A DNA stretch of 64,000 nucleotides from Chitinophagales bacterium. GTDB taxonomy: Bacteria; Bacteroidota; Bacteroidia; Chitinophagales; Chitinophagaceae. The translations under genes were made by a program, and so were the position numbers. Below the pieces are notes generated by a model, which saw only the letters and a list, made by a program, of their open reading frames with translations, was not told where the DNA came from and ran no database searches. Each line of letters begins with the position of its first letter. Positions within the stretch are counted from its first letter, which is position 1. The stretch is from contig JAFLBI010000001.1 in assembly GCA_017303835.1 (NCBI GenBank), positions 2,666,001 through 2,730,000 of the forward strand, given 5' to 3'. Below, in pieces: positions 43,829 to 53,191 of this stretch.

Positions 43829-44347
43829 CTATTGCTGAATAATTACAGTAGTACCCACTGGAATCACCTCGAATAATTTTTCAATGTAGAGGTTCTTGGT
43901 ACTTACGCAACCTTCTGTCCAGTTTACTTTATTGTCAATCGCAAAATCTTCATGTGGCCAGGTACCGTGAATACCAATGGCACCACCAATTTGTGCATTG
44001 GGTGGAATCAATCCCTGTGCTTTGCGTTGATTAAATTTTTCGAAGCTTTCCTTGTTGGGATAATCAATCATCATGAAACGGCTCCACTTGGCGTGCTTGT
44101 ATTTGTTCATGATGTGGAAAGTACCTTCCGGCGTGCGGCGATCGCCCTGCATCAGTTTGTCGCCTCTGTCGCTATTACCAAATACAACCGGATAGCTAAC
44201 CAGCCATTGATCGCCTTCATAGACTTTCAGCTGACCGTCGCTCTTATCTACGAGGATAAAATAGGTATCCTTATCAGCCAGCTTGGTATAAGATGCATGG
44301 CTGAAAAAAATGATGGCCAAAACCAGTATGCGAATCATTTTTTTCAT
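43829..44347 (-). CDS. L,D-transpeptidase (YkuD) family protein
   Basis: A 172-aa exported protein with N-terminal signal segment. The YkuD domain is visible: F-I-L-V-D-K-S-D-G-Q-L-K-V-Y, R-R-T-P-E-G-T-F, then I-H-G-T-W and the catalytic W-T-E-G-C-V-S (Cys nucleophile, with the His before). It either cross-links peptidoglycan or attaches proteins. Convergent with serS. Confidence 0.93.
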   Translation of the reverse strand: MKKMIRILVLAIIFFSHASYTKLADKDTYFILVDKSDGQLKVYEGDQWLVSYPVVFGNSDRGDKLMQGDRRTPEGTFHIMNKYKHAKWSRFMMIDYPNKESFEKFNQRKAQGLIPPNAQIGGAIGIHGTWPHEDFAIDNKVNWTEGCVSTKNLYIEKLFEVIPVGTTVIIQQ

Positions 44348-44458
44348 ACGGACAATTTTGCCTTATAGGAACGCAAATTAATTGGGGAAATTGTGTGACA
44401 GACAAGGTTTTACCTAAAATTTGCTTAATAAAACGGTGGGGAAACGTTAAATAAAACA

Positions 44459-44474
44459 CCCCCTGAAAAGGGGG
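44459..44474 (-). terminator. Terminator after the PorT-like gene
   Basis: CCCCCT-TTTC-AGGGGG on the minus strand followed by GTGTTTTATTT, 31 nt after the stop codon of the PorT-like gene. Confidence 0.8.
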
Positions 44475-44504
44475 CGTTGCATGAGAAATGGTTCTGAGAA
44501 AATC

Positions 44505-45374
44505 TTACCAGTTGCTGAAGCGTACACCTACAGCGTAAGGGTATTGCTCCAAACGGGTGTTGTTCTTTTGTAATGTATTGAGGCTATAGCTGCCGTAAAG
44601 TCTTACCGGTCCAAGGCCAACCTCAGCAATTGCAGCCAGGCGCCAAGGCTCCATATCAAAGTTTTGCTTGAATTTTTGTTTGCCACGCTCACCACTTACC
44701 TGCTTATTGCGAGAGGCGATCAGGTAACCGGCACTTACACCAGCACTCAGGTTAAATCCTTTTCTGCTATTAGGCGTGAAATCAATGTTCAGCATAACAG
44801 GTACTGTAAGGTAGCCGGCATAGAGCTTATTCTTTTCAAATGAAACTGTATCATTAAAAACATAGGGCATATTGTTGATATCCTTTCTGTAGCTGATACG
44901 AGAATCGTAGCGGAAATTATACATCTCCAAACCAGCACCATATTTCAGGTTCAGCACATGGTTGGCTACATTCAGCTTCTGCATGAAAAACCACAGGTTT
45001 ACGTTTGATGATTTACCTGTATTGAGGCGATAACTATTGCTGTTAACCGGACCAGCTGCAGTACTCAGTTGTCTGAAATATGCGTTACCGGGCACAGCTG
45101 TACCATAATTGGTTTCATCACGATAATTGGCAAAACCGAGGTCCATGATCCACCAGTTGGTGCTGATGTTTCGCTTCTTCTTTTTCTTGTCGGTATTGAT
45201 CTTGATGTTGATGATTCTGTCATCATTCTGGATGCGTGTTTCCTTGCTGTCTGAGCCGGAAGCATTTTTCTTGATGATTACAAAATTGCCCACTTTAACG
45301 GTGTCTGTTTTTTCCTGAGCGAAGCCTGTAGATACAGCGAGGATGGCTGCCAGGGCGATGACTGCATGTTTCAT
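44505..45374 (-). CDS. PorT-like outer-membrane beta-barrel protein
   Basis: A 289-aa exported barrel (signal peptide ending V-S-T-G-F-A-Q). After a charged Lys-rich stretch (D-K-K-K-K-K-R) come strand repeats and the ending G-V-R-F-S-N-W. Its start lies 18 nt after the anti-sigma-like gene. The barrel resembles PorT/OMP_b-brl proteins; exact function unknown. The sigma, anti-sigma and barrel genes form one unit. Confidence 0.8.
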   Translation of the reverse strand: MKHAVIALAAILAVSTGFAQEKTDTVKVGNFVIIKKNASGSDSKETRIQNDDRIINIKINTDKKKKKRNISTNWWIMDLGFANYRDETNYGTAVPGNAYFRQLSTAAGPVNSNSYRLNTGKSSNVNLWFFMQKLNVANHVLNLKYGAGLEMYNFRYDSRISYRKDINNMPYVFNDTVSFEKNKLYAGYLTVPVMLNIDFTPNSRKGFNLSAGVSAGYLIASRNKQVSGERGKQKFKQNFDMEPWRLAAIAEVGLGPVRLYGSYSLNTLQKNNTRLEQYPYAVGVRFSNW

Positions 45375-45392
45375 ATATCTCTCTTTAAAAAA

Positions 45393-46502
45393 TTAATCTA
45401 ATGATGTTCTGGTAGGAGAACTGTTTACAGTAGATGTGCTGGTTTCTTCTTCTTCAGCTTCGGCCTGCTTCACTTTAGATTTAAAAAGTGAAGAAGCTTT
45501 TCTGAAAATACCACGGAGCTTGTCTTTGTTAATTTCTACAGCGCCGAGATACAAGGTTTTTCTGTCATCATCTGTATCCAGTTCGCGGTAAACAGCCTGT
45601 TGAATATTATTGTTTTTAGCAACAGGATTGTCTTCCGTTTTTGCTGCCACCATTACCGGATCCATGGTGATGGTAGCTGGTCTGTTAACCGTGTTGTTGA
45701 TGTTGGCTTGGGTACCTTTCCTGCTTTCATCTACAACACTGGCAATCACATCTTCCTGACGATTGAGTAAATCGTTTGTTACAGGGAGTTCATTATTTTT
45801 TTCTTCCGCATTATTGGCGAAGCGTGTTGGCTGCTGTTTAGCTACTTTATTTGGGCTGTTAACTGCAGCGAAAGTTTGATCATCAGTAATCACCTGATTG
45901 GTTGCACTAGATGATGCGTCTGTTTTGGTATCAACTGCATTTTTAGATGAGGGCAAACTTGTTTCATTATCGGCTAATGAAGTTGGCGTTGTTTGATCTT
46001 GTGGAACTACTGTCCAAACCAGAACAGCTATACCAATTAATGCAGCGGCTACTGCCAGTTTGCGCCATTGCATGAAAACAACAGGTCTTTCTTTCTTTTC
46101 TTCTCTGTAAAGGGATGCTTTATCAGGGAAGATAACTTGCTCTGGCTGCAGTTTGGTCTGCTTCAGCCATGTAAACGCATCCTGTTTTTCCGGGTGTTGT
46201 AAAACAAAGGTTTCAACGGCCGCTTTTTCTATCGCATCAAGTTCTTCGTCTACGTATAAGAGGAATTGCTCTTCGTAATTGTTGGTATTGATAGCGGCTT
46301 GTTCACTGCGCAGCAGGATCGATTTATCGAAAGCGATAGGTGCATCATCAATCAACCGGGTATCAAGCAGTAAATCCAGTTCTGCTTTCAGATCTGGATT
46401 GGCAGTTACAAAAGCTTCAAGCTCCTGCTGTTCTTCAGCAGAAAGTTCTGCATCTATATAGAGCAGAAACCAGCTTTCGTAATTATCGCGGTTGATGTTC
46501 AT
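45393..46502 (-). CDS. Putative anti-sigma factor with a duplicated N-terminal module
   Basis: A 369-aa protein. Two tandem copies (about 6-66 and 75-136) of a pattern N-Y-E-x-x-F-L-L-Y-[IV]-D-x-E-L-x-x-x-E...A-x-V-x-F-V are followed by one transmembrane segment (about 148-164), a long disordered Asn/Asp/Ser-rich stretch and a C-terminal part with a Lys-rich helix near 340. The gene begins 2 nt after the sigma gene. The repeated D-x-E-L-x-x-x-E element is the usual start of zinc-less anti-sigma domains, so each copy might bind one sigma molecule. Confidence 0.7.
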   Translation of the reverse strand: MNINRDNYESWFLLYIDAELSAEEQQELEAFVTANPDLKAELDLLLDTRLIDDAPIAFDKSILLRSEQAAINTNNYEEQFLLYVDEELDAIEKAAVETFVLQHPEKQDAFTWLKQTKLQPEQVIFPDKASLYREEKKERPVVFMQWRKLAVAAALIGIAVLVWTVVPQDQTTPTSLADNETSLPSSKNAVDTKTDASSSATNQVITDDQTFAAVNSPNKVAKQQPTRFANNAEEKNNELPVTNDLLNRQEDVIASVVDESRKGTQANINNTVNRPATITMDPVMVAAKTEDNPVAKNNNIQQAVYRELDTDDDRKTLYLGAVEINKDKLRGIFRKASSLFKSKVKQAEAEEEETSTSTVNSSPTRTSLD

Positions 46503-46504
46503 GT

Positions 46505-46990
46505 TTACAATACGTTTTCTTTACTTACCAGATAGTTTCTTAAGGTTAATCTGGCTCTGTGCAGGTACACTTTTACCTGGCTTTCATTCAGGCCGGTGAT
46601 TTTACCAATCTCCTCATAGCTATAGCCTTCATAATCCTTCAGCATCACCAGGCTTCTTTGTGTTTCGTTCAATCTGTCCAAAGCTTCCATCAAGGCCTTT
46701 CTCAGGTTGTTCACAGGTTTGTGTTCCACGCGAACTTCCTCTCTAAACTCATCCTTTAATTGTATCCGCTTGTGTTTGCGGATATGATCAATCATCTGGT
46801 TGTAGGCAACTGTGAACAGATAACTCTTAGACTTATCCGATTCAACCGATTCCCTGTTGCGCCAAAGTTTTTCGAAAGCAGTTTGTACAATATCGCGTGC
46901 GTCTTCTTCATGCCTGAGGTTCTTCAGGATGAAGCGGTACACATTGTCTGCGTACTGGTTTACACACTCATTGTATTCTCTTTCTGTCAT
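46505..46990 (-). CDS. ECF RNA polymerase sigma factor
   Basis: A 161-aa sigma-70 family factor: region 2 (Q-Y-A-D-N-V-Y-R-F-I-L-K-N-L, D-A-R-D-I-V-Q-T-A-F-E-K-L-W) and region 4 (R-S-L-V-M-L-K-D-Y-E-G-Y-S-Y-E-E-I, S-Q-V-K-V-Y-L-H-R-A-R). It opens a three-gene unit with the anti-sigma-like and PorT-like genes. Confidence 0.93.
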   Translation of the reverse strand: MTEREYNECVNQYADNVYRFILKNLRHEEDARDIVQTAFEKLWRNRESVESDKSKSYLFTVAYNQMIDHIRKHKRIQLKDEFREEVRVEHKPVNNLRKALMEALDRLNETQRSLVMLKDYEGYSYEEIGKITGLNESQVKVYLHRARLTLRNYLVSKENVL

Positions 46991-47060
46991 GCAGCAGGGT
47001 TGATCTTTTGGTTTGCCTTAGGTATTACGTTTTGCGGGCAATGATGTTACAGTACAAAGG

Positions 47061-47097
47061 AAAAAAAAATTGATGGGCGGGTGAAACCGTCCATCAA
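47061..47097 (-). terminator. Strong terminator before the sigma gene unit
   Basis: TTGATGGGCGG pairs with CCGTCCATCAA (11 bp, one wobble; loop GTGAAA) and on the minus strand is followed by TTTTTTTTT. It ends transcription of the membrane protein gene at 47137 and insulates the sigma operon. Confidence 0.88.
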
Positions 47098-47136
47098 TCA
47101 TGTAATAGGAAAAATAAAGTATGTGTAACTAATTGA

Positions 47137-47574
47137 TTATAATATGTATATGCCGTAAGCTACGATAACTGAGATAATAGCCAGGAACATAGAACCGTAG
47201 AAATAATTCGCCCCTTTTTTACTCAGACTTTTCTTATCGTCTTCGTTAAGGTGGGTGTATTTCTTAGCTACATAAGCCATTTTCTGTTTGCCGCCATAAA
47301 TCAGGTAGGCAACCATATACAGTGAGCAAAGCACGAGGATGGATCCGGCTCTGATCAAAACCACATTGCTTTGAAGCCAAGTCCAGGTATCTTCTAAATC
47401 GTAGGGGTTAACCGTATATTTCAGATAAACAAACCACAGCGATAAAACGGATATGGCATTGAATACCCATGCCAGAAAAATCATCTGCGCACCAGCGCTG
47501 CCGGCTTTATCCAGCCTGTGCTGATCGCGCAGCACATAATAATCATGATACAGTACAGCTTCAAACAAGTTCAT
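47137..47574 (-). CDS. Membrane protein of unknown function (145 aa)
   Basis: An integral membrane protein with three hydrophobic stretches (about 30-50, 70-92, 127-145), a mid-chain helix and a Lys-rich loop. I recognise no family. Neighbours do not suggest a function. Confidence 0.65.
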   Translation of the reverse strand: MNLFEAVLYHDYYVLRDQHRLDKAGSAGAQMIFLAWVFNAISVLSLWFVYLKYTVNPYDLEDTWTWLQSNVVLIRAGSILVLCSLYMVAYLIYGGKQKMAYVAKKYTHLNEDDKKSLSKKGANYFYGSMFLAIISVIVAYGIYIL

Positions 47575-47743
47575 ATCCTTTAAATGTCAGAAAAGGTGGA
47601 TGATTTTTTCGAAGGATATGAAGGAAGGAATAGGAGGGAGACCTGTGTTATACACAGATTTCATTTTGTAATACTACAGAATATCGCCCAAAAATCAGGT
47701 CAGGCAACTTGAATTTAATCGAGGTTTAAGCCATGAGCGGGGA

Positions 47744-48868
47744 TTAGTAGTTGATAACCTGCTCTTCTATCGCAGCCGGCAGGGTTCTCCACTCGTACTG
47801 CTGGTTTCTGAGTTGGGGCTCAAAACCGGCTTCGCGGATGGCATCCTGCATGGTTTTGTAGGTAAAGCGGTGTGGCGCTCCGGCAGCACTCACTACATTT
47901 TCCTCAATCATGATTGAGCCAAAATCATTGGCCCCGCCATGCAGACAAAGCTGGGCAGTTTGTTTACCTACCGTTAACCAGCTGGCTTGGATGTTCAACA
48001 CATTCGGCAGCATGATGCGGCTGATGGCAATCATACGGATGTATTCTTCAGCAGTAATCAGGTTTTGAACACCCCTGATTCTGGCCAATAAGGTATCAAC
48101 GTCCTGGAAAGTCCAGGGTATAAAAGCAAGGAAACCTTTTGCATCCGCAGGTTTTTTGGCCTGCACTTCACGAATGCGGGTAAGGTGAATAAAGCGTTCC
48201 TCCAGTGTTTCCACATGACCAAACATCATGGTTGCAGAAGTTGTGATATTCAGTTTATGTGCTTCGTGCATGATATCCAACCACTCATCCGCACCACATT
48301 TACCCTTACTGATCAGTCGGCGCACACGGTCTACAAGAATTTCCGCACCGGCACCTGGTAAGCTGTCGAGCCCAGATTCCTTCAGTGCTTTTAGCACATC
48401 ATGATGGCTCATTTTCTCCAGTTTGCAGATATGCGCAACTTCTGGGGGGCCTAATGCGTGCAACTTGATGTCAGGGAACTCTTGTTTGATCTCGCGAAAG
48501 GTGTTGGTATAGAAGTCCAGACCAAGTTCAGGATGGTGCCCACCTTGCAATAGCAGTTGGTCGCCACCATATTTGATGGTTTCACTGATTTTCTTGCGAT
48601 AAGTAGCCATATCAGTGATATAAGCATCTGCATGGCCAGGAATGCGATAGAAATTACAAAACTTACAATTGGCAATGCACACATTGGTTGTATTCACATT
48701 GCGGTCGATCTGCCAGGTTACTTTTCCATGTGGCACATGATGCTTTCGCATCTGGTCTGCCACATACATGAGTTCTGATAATGGAGCTTCCTGAAACAAA
48801 AAGATACCTTCCTCAATACTCAGGAACTCAAAATTCAATGCCTTCTGGTATAAATCTGCCAACTGCAT
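47744..48868 (-). CDS. mqnC: Cyclic dehypoxanthinyl futalosine synthase
   Basis: A 374-aa radical SAM enzyme of the futalosine route to menaquinone. The cluster motif C-I-A-N-C-K-F-C is followed by the MqnC hallmarks L-L-Q-G-G-H-H-P, G-L-D-S-L-P-G-A-G-A-E, T-T-S-A-T-M-M-F-G-H, G-F-L-A-F-I-P-W-x-F-Q and H-G-G-A-N-D-F-G-S-I-M-I-E-E-N-V-V-S-A-A-G-A. The closely related MqnE lacks this pattern. The menaquinone feeds the cbb3 respiratory chain encoded at 30-39 kb. Confidence 0.94.
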   Translation of the reverse strand: MQLADLYQKALNFEFLSIEEGIFLFQEAPLSELMYVADQMRKHHVPHGKVTWQIDRNVNTTNVCIANCKFCNFYRIPGHADAYITDMATYRKKISETIKYGGDQLLLQGGHHPELGLDFYTNTFREIKQEFPDIKLHALGPPEVAHICKLEKMSHHDVLKALKESGLDSLPGAGAEILVDRVRRLISKGKCGADEWLDIMHEAHKLNITTSATMMFGHVETLEERFIHLTRIREVQAKKPADAKGFLAFIPWTFQDVDTLLARIRGVQNLITAEEYIRMIAISRIMLPNVLNIQASWLTVGKQTAQLCLHGGANDFGSIMIEENVVSAAGAPHRFTYKTMQDAIREAGFEPQLRNQQYEWRTLPAAIEEQVINY

Positions 48869-49046
48869 ATGCGTACGCTTAATGTTGCAAATGTAATCAA
48901 GCCCTGCTTAGCAGCAGGCTTTTGTTCTGTCTTTTGTAAGTATCTGCTTGATAGACCCTAACAAGGGGTAGCTGTATACAAAAGCAACGCTGCAACTAAC
49001 TCGGCTGTCTAATTGTTTAAATAGACCTAATTTGGGTATTCCATTG

Positions 49047-50246
49047 ATGTTAAGGTTTATCATATCTGTTTTACTCCTGCTGCAAGTACTGCCAAGTCTG
49101 GCACAGGAGGAGTTTGTACCGCCACAAGCCAAATTGCTTACCCGATTTCGCTTTCAGCAGTATAGCGGTGGTGTTATTATGCTTAGAGGCACGCTTGATC
49201 AGCATACGGACTCGCTCAACTTTATCCTGGATACAGGTAGTGGAGGTATTTCGCTTGATTCAGCAACAGCCACCAGACTGGGCGTGCAAATGGAAATGTC
49301 TGACAGAACTATTCGAGGCATTGCCGGCTTGAAACGTGTGGCTTTCGCCTATAACCATAGCTTACACTTGCCGGGCCTTGTGGTAGAAAAACTGGATTTT
49401 CATATTAACGATTACGAACTACTCACGAGTGTATATGGTATTCAGATTGATGGAATTATTGGATATAGTTTCTTCAGAAGATTTATCGTGCATATTGATT
49501 TCGACAAAGAAATGCTTGAGGTGTATGCGCCCGGTTCTTACCGTTATCCCAAAGGTGGCTATTTACTTAAACCCAGTTTCAGCACTTTACCCCTGCCTTA
49601 TCTGGAAGTGGAAGACAGTAGAACGGTGAATGCCCGTTTTATTTTTGATACCGGTGCAGCCATGTGTTTTCTAATGTCGAGTGATTTTGCGCAGGACAGT
49701 ACATTGATGCGTAAAAGTCGCAAGCGTTATCTCACACAGGTAGAAGGATTGGGCGGCAAAAAAAGAATGGAGTACACCATCGTTAAATCGCTGAAAATCG
49801 GCCCATACAAGTTCAGGCGAGTACCTGCGCATATATTTGAAGACGATTTCAATGTAACATCATATCCGCAGCTGGGTGGATTGATTGGAAATGATTTATT
49901 ACGCCGGTTTAATATGGTCATCAATTATCCGGAGCAAAGTATCTACCTGAAACCAAATGAACATTTTGCAGAGTCTTTTGATTATTCTTACACAGGACTC
50001 GGTGTGTATATGGTGGAAGGGGAGATCAAAGTAATTGATGTGATTCCCGGTACGCCCGGGCATAAAGCCGGCTTTGAAGCTGGTGATGTTATTTTCGCCG
50101 TAGATAATAATTACAGTAAAAACATTAAGACGCTCAAGACCTTGTTGCAAAATGCGGGTGCTACCATGCAGGTAGTGGTTTTCCGCAATGGCGTCCCTAA
50201 AGTACTTACCCTGAAGATTGGCGATATACGGAGGAAAAGGGGCTGA
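49047..50246 (+). CDS. Retropepsin-like aspartyl protease with C-terminal PDZ
   Basis: A 399-aa exported protein (start MLRFIISVLLLL, signal peptide ends S-L-A-Q). Two aspartyl protease halves are visible: F-I-L-D-T-G-S-G-G-I-S-L-D-S and F-I-F-D-T-G-A-A-M-C-F-L. They are followed by a PDZ domain (about 310-395, with G-L-G-V-Y, V-I-D-V-I-P-G-T-P-G-H-K-A-G-F-E-A-G-D-V-I). A periplasmic or secreted protease whose PDZ probably binds a partner. The upstream TTG start would break the signal peptide pattern. Confidence 0.88.
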   Translation: MLRFIISVLLLLQVLPSLAQEEFVPPQAKLLTRFRFQQYSGGVIMLRGTLDQHTDSLNFILDTGSGGISLDSATATRLGVQMEMSDRTIRGIAGLKRVAFAYNHSLHLPGLVVEKLDFHINDYELLTSVYGIQIDGIIGYSFFRRFIVHIDFDKEMLEVYAPGSYRYPKGGYLLKPSFSTLPLPYLEVEDSRTVNARFIFDTGAAMCFLMSSDFAQDSTLMRKSRKRYLTQVEGLGGKKRMEYTIVKSLKIGPYKFRRVPAHIFEDDFNVTSYPQLGGLIGNDLLRRFNMVINYPEQSIYLKPNEHFAESFDYSYTGLGVYMVEGEIKVIDVIPGTPGHKAGFEAGDVIFAVDNNYSKNIKTLKTLLQNAGATMQVVVFRNGVPKVLTLKIGDIRRKRG

Positions 50247-50291
50247 GCTGCCTGCCTATCCGTTCAATCCTGTACATTGCAGCCGAATATT

Positions 50292-51530
50292 ATGATCCAG
50301 TTTGAGCGATTTGTATTAGACAACGGACTTCGTGTTTTGGTGCATGAAGATCCATCCACCCCCATGGCAGTGGTAAATGTATTGTATGATGTAGGTGCTA
50401 GGGATGAAGACCCAAACAAGACCGGCTTTGCGCATTTGTTTGAACACCTGATGTTTGGTGGCAGCATCCATATCCCTGATTACGATGAGCCATTACAACG
50501 TGCAGGCGGAGAGAATAATGCTTACACCACCAATGATTTAACCAATTACTATTGTCAGGTGCCAGCACAGAATCTGGAAACAGCTTTTTGGCTGGAGAGC
50601 GATCGTATGCTGAGCCTTGCGTTTAGTGAGAAGAGTTTGGATGTACAGCGCAAAGTAGTTTGTGAGGAGTTCAAAGAACATTATATCAATAAACCTTATG
50701 GCGATATCTGGCACAAGATGCGCGAGCTGGCATATAAAGTGCACCCGTATCGCTGGATGACCATTGGTAAGGAGTTAAGCCATGTAGAGAAAGCGCATAT
50801 TGATGATGTAAAAGCTTTCTTCTTCAAACATTACCGTCCGGTAAATGCAATCTTGGTTGTTGCAGGCAATGTACAGGTTGAGCAAGTGAAGCAATTGGCA
50901 GCAAAATGGTTTGGTCCCATTCCTATGGGCGATCAATATGTGCGTAATCTGCCGCAAGAGCCTGTGCAAACAGCAGCTAGAAGACAAGTGGTAGAAGCAG
51001 ATGTACCTGTGGATGCTTTTCTCGCTGCCTGGCATATGGATGCAAGATTGGATAAGGGCTATTACATCGCAGACCTCATCACGGAAGTTTTGGGTGGCGG
51101 TGCTTCTTCCCGCTTATATCAGCAATTGGTTAAGGAGCAGCGCTTGTTTGCTTCTATTGATTGTTATCACTTCGGTACTATTGAAAAGGGATTGGTGGCT
51201 GTAGATGGAAAATTAGCGGAAGGGGTTGCTATCGAAACGGCTGAAGCTGCTGTGCAGGCGGTATTGCAGCAAGTAAAAGAAGCAGCCATCAGTGAGCAGG
51301 AGCTACAAAAAGTAAAGAACAAGACAGAAAGCGTCATTGCTTTTGAGGATATGAATGTGATGAGCAGAGCCAATAGTCTGGCTTTTTACGAGTTGCTCGG
51401 CGATGCACAATTGATGAACGATGAGTTGCAACGGTATCAGGAGATTACTGCTGCGGATATACGTTCTTACAGCCAGCAATTATTTGCTCAAACCAACAGT
51501 AACGTGCTGCATTATCTGCGGAAAAAATAA
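50292..51530 (+). CDS. M16 zinc peptidase (catalytic subunit)
   Basis: A 412-aa pitrilysin-family peptidase. The inverted zinc motif H48-L-F-E-H52 lies in G-F-A-H-L-F-E-H-L-M-F, and the distal Glu is in the E-F-K-E-H region. Together with the next gene it should form the active/inactive heterodimer typical of bacterial M16B pairs. Start ATG 50292. Confidence 0.92.
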   Translation: MIQFERFVLDNGLRVLVHEDPSTPMAVVNVLYDVGARDEDPNKTGFAHLFEHLMFGGSIHIPDYDEPLQRAGGENNAYTTNDLTNYYCQVPAQNLETAFWLESDRMLSLAFSEKSLDVQRKVVCEEFKEHYINKPYGDIWHKMRELAYKVHPYRWMTIGKELSHVEKAHIDDVKAFFFKHYRPVNAILVVAGNVQVEQVKQLAAKWFGPIPMGDQYVRNLPQEPVQTAARRQVVEADVPVDAFLAAWHMDARLDKGYYIADLITEVLGGGASSRLYQQLVKEQRLFASIDCYHFGTIEKGLVAVDGKLAEGVAIETAEAAVQAVLQQVKEAAISEQELQKVKNKTESVIAFEDMNVMSRANSLAFYELLGDAQLMNDELQRYQEITAADIRSYSQQLFAQTNSNVLHYLRKK

Positions 51531-51541
51531 ATCGTGTGAAC

Positions 51542-52825
51542 ATGGTGTTGAACAGGAAGCAAGCCCCCGGTATTACAGACCCCGCAGCATTTGAACTGCA
51601 ACTGCGTAAGCATGACTATTTCGAATTAGATAATGGTACACCTGTCTATGCTGTGAATGCAGGTGCGCAGGATGTACTCATGATTGATATGGTTTTTTAC
51701 GCAGGTAATTGGTTTGAAGAAAAAAACATTGTAGCGGCTACCACCAATTTTCTGCTGAAGAATGGAACAAGCAAGCGCACAGCTTTTGAGATCAATGAGC
51801 ATTTTGAATTTTATGGAGCTTATCTCAATAGAAACTGTTATACAGATGAAACTGCTTCTCTCTCGCTGCATACATTAACCAAGCATCTTCCAGAACTGCT
51901 GCCAGTGATGAGTGAGTTGCTGACAGATGCAATTTTTCCTGAACAAGAGTTACAGATATACAAGCAGAACCAGCAGCAAAGACTGCGTGTAAATTTGAAG
52001 AAGTGTGATTTTGTCGCCAACAGATTGATTGACGAATACCTCTATGGCTTTGATCATCCCTACGGGCGATATTCTTCTGCTGCAGATTTTGATGCGGTGC
52101 AAAGAGAAGACTTAGTACAATTTTATCAGGACTATTACACCAAAGGACATTGTAAAATATTTGTTGCAGGAAAACTGCCTGCTGATATTCAGCAACAGCT
52201 AAATACTGCTTTTGGTCATTTACCTTTTAGAAAGGATAAACCTGCAAAAGCACATCAGATTCAGCCTGCCGATAAGAAAGTGCAGGAGATCATCAATGAT
52301 GCTGCAGGTGTGCAGGGAGCTATACGTATGGCAGCACCTGCAATCAACAGACACCATCCTGATTTTCCTAAACTGCAGGTGGTGAATAATATCTTCGGTG
52401 GTTTCTTTGGGTCCAGATTAATGGCAAACATTCGAGAGGACAAGGGCTACACTTATGGTATTTACAGTTATCTGCAGAATCACTTACACGAAACAGCATT
52501 GATGATTAGTACTGAGGCGGGCAGAGATGTTTGTGCTGCTACGATTACAGAAGTGTATAAGGAAATGCAATTGCTGCGCGATGAGTTGGTTGATGATGAA
52601 GAACTGAGTTTGGTGAAGAACTATATGATGGGTACCATACTGGGAGATCTGGATGGTCCTTTCCAAATCATCAATCGCTGGAAGAACTATGTGTTACATG
52701 GTTTGAATGAACAATATTTCTATCAAAGTATTGAAGCCATCAAAACCATTACTGCAGAAGAAGTGCAGGCACTGGCCAAGCAATATTTGCAGGAAGATCA
52801 ATTCTACGCATTAACTGTTGTGTAA
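51542..52825 (+). CDS. M16 peptidase-like protein (inactive partner)
   Basis: A 427-aa M16-fold protein lacking the HxxEH motif; the equivalent stretch reads T-N-F-L-L-K-N-G-T-S. It keeps the partner features of M16B: F-G-G-F-F-G-S-R-L-M-A-N-I-R-E-D-K-G-Y-T-Y-G-I, whose Arg/Tyr bind substrate. It starts 11 nt after the zinc subunit. Confidence 0.9.
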   Translation: MVLNRKQAPGITDPAAFELQLRKHDYFELDNGTPVYAVNAGAQDVLMIDMVFYAGNWFEEKNIVAATTNFLLKNGTSKRTAFEINEHFEFYGAYLNRNCYTDETASLSLHTLTKHLPELLPVMSELLTDAIFPEQELQIYKQNQQQRLRVNLKKCDFVANRLIDEYLYGFDHPYGRYSSAADFDAVQREDLVQFYQDYYTKGHCKIFVAGKLPADIQQQLNTAFGHLPFRKDKPAKAHQIQPADKKVQEIINDAAGVQGAIRMAAPAINRHHPDFPKLQVVNNIFGGFFGSRLMANIREDKGYTYGIYSYLQNHLHETALMISTEAGRDVCAATITEVYKEMQLLRDELVDDEELSLVKNYMMGTILGDLDGPFQIINRWKNYVLHGLNEQYFYQSIEAIKTITAEEVQALAKQYLQEDQFYALTVV

Positions 52826-52826
52826 T

Positions 52827-53186
52827 ATGGGAAGATTCTTTACCAGAATGGTTGCAACAGCACTGGCTGTATTAATTGCAGCTTACTTGCTGAAGGGCGT
52901 GAGCATCGACTCAACGCTTACTGCTTTGATTGTTGCTGCAGTATTGGGCTTACTCAATACTTTCATTAAGCCTGTACTTATCTTGTTAACAATACCCATC
53001 ACCATTTTTACACTGGGTATTTTTTTATTGTTCATCAATGTATGGATGATTCGCTGGGCAGCTGAACTGGTGCCGGGCTTTAAAGTTGATGGTTGGTGGA
53101 CAGCCTTATTCTTCAGTTTTATTGTGTCTTTCGCCACGTCAGTGATTGAGTCTATTATCGGCGTGCCCAAAGATGAAAAGCAATAG
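52827..53186 (+). CDS. PF04020-type phage-holin-like membrane protein
   Basis: A 119-aa membrane protein with four hydrophobic helices. The pattern A-x-L-L-K-G-V-x-I-D-S-x-x-x-A-L-I-V-A-A-V-L-G-L-L-N-T-F-I-K-P-V-L matches the PF04020 family (often called phage holin 4_2-like but chromosomal and of unknown role). ATG at 52827 overlaps nothing and starts 1 nt after the M16 stop. Confidence 0.85.
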   Translation: MGRFFTRMVATALAVLIAAYLLKGVSIDSTLTALIVAAVLGLLNTFIKPVLILLTIPITIFTLGIFLLFINVWMIRWAAELVPGFKVDGWWTALFFSFIVSFATSVIESIIGVPKDEKQ

Positions 53187-53191
53187 TTTCT

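Noticed and set aside
48901-48919. Hairpin GCCCTGC-TTAGCA-GCAGGC followed by TTTTG in the gap between mqnC and the aspartyl protease.
   Set aside because: Bulged stem and no upstream plus-strand transcript to terminate. Could be chance.
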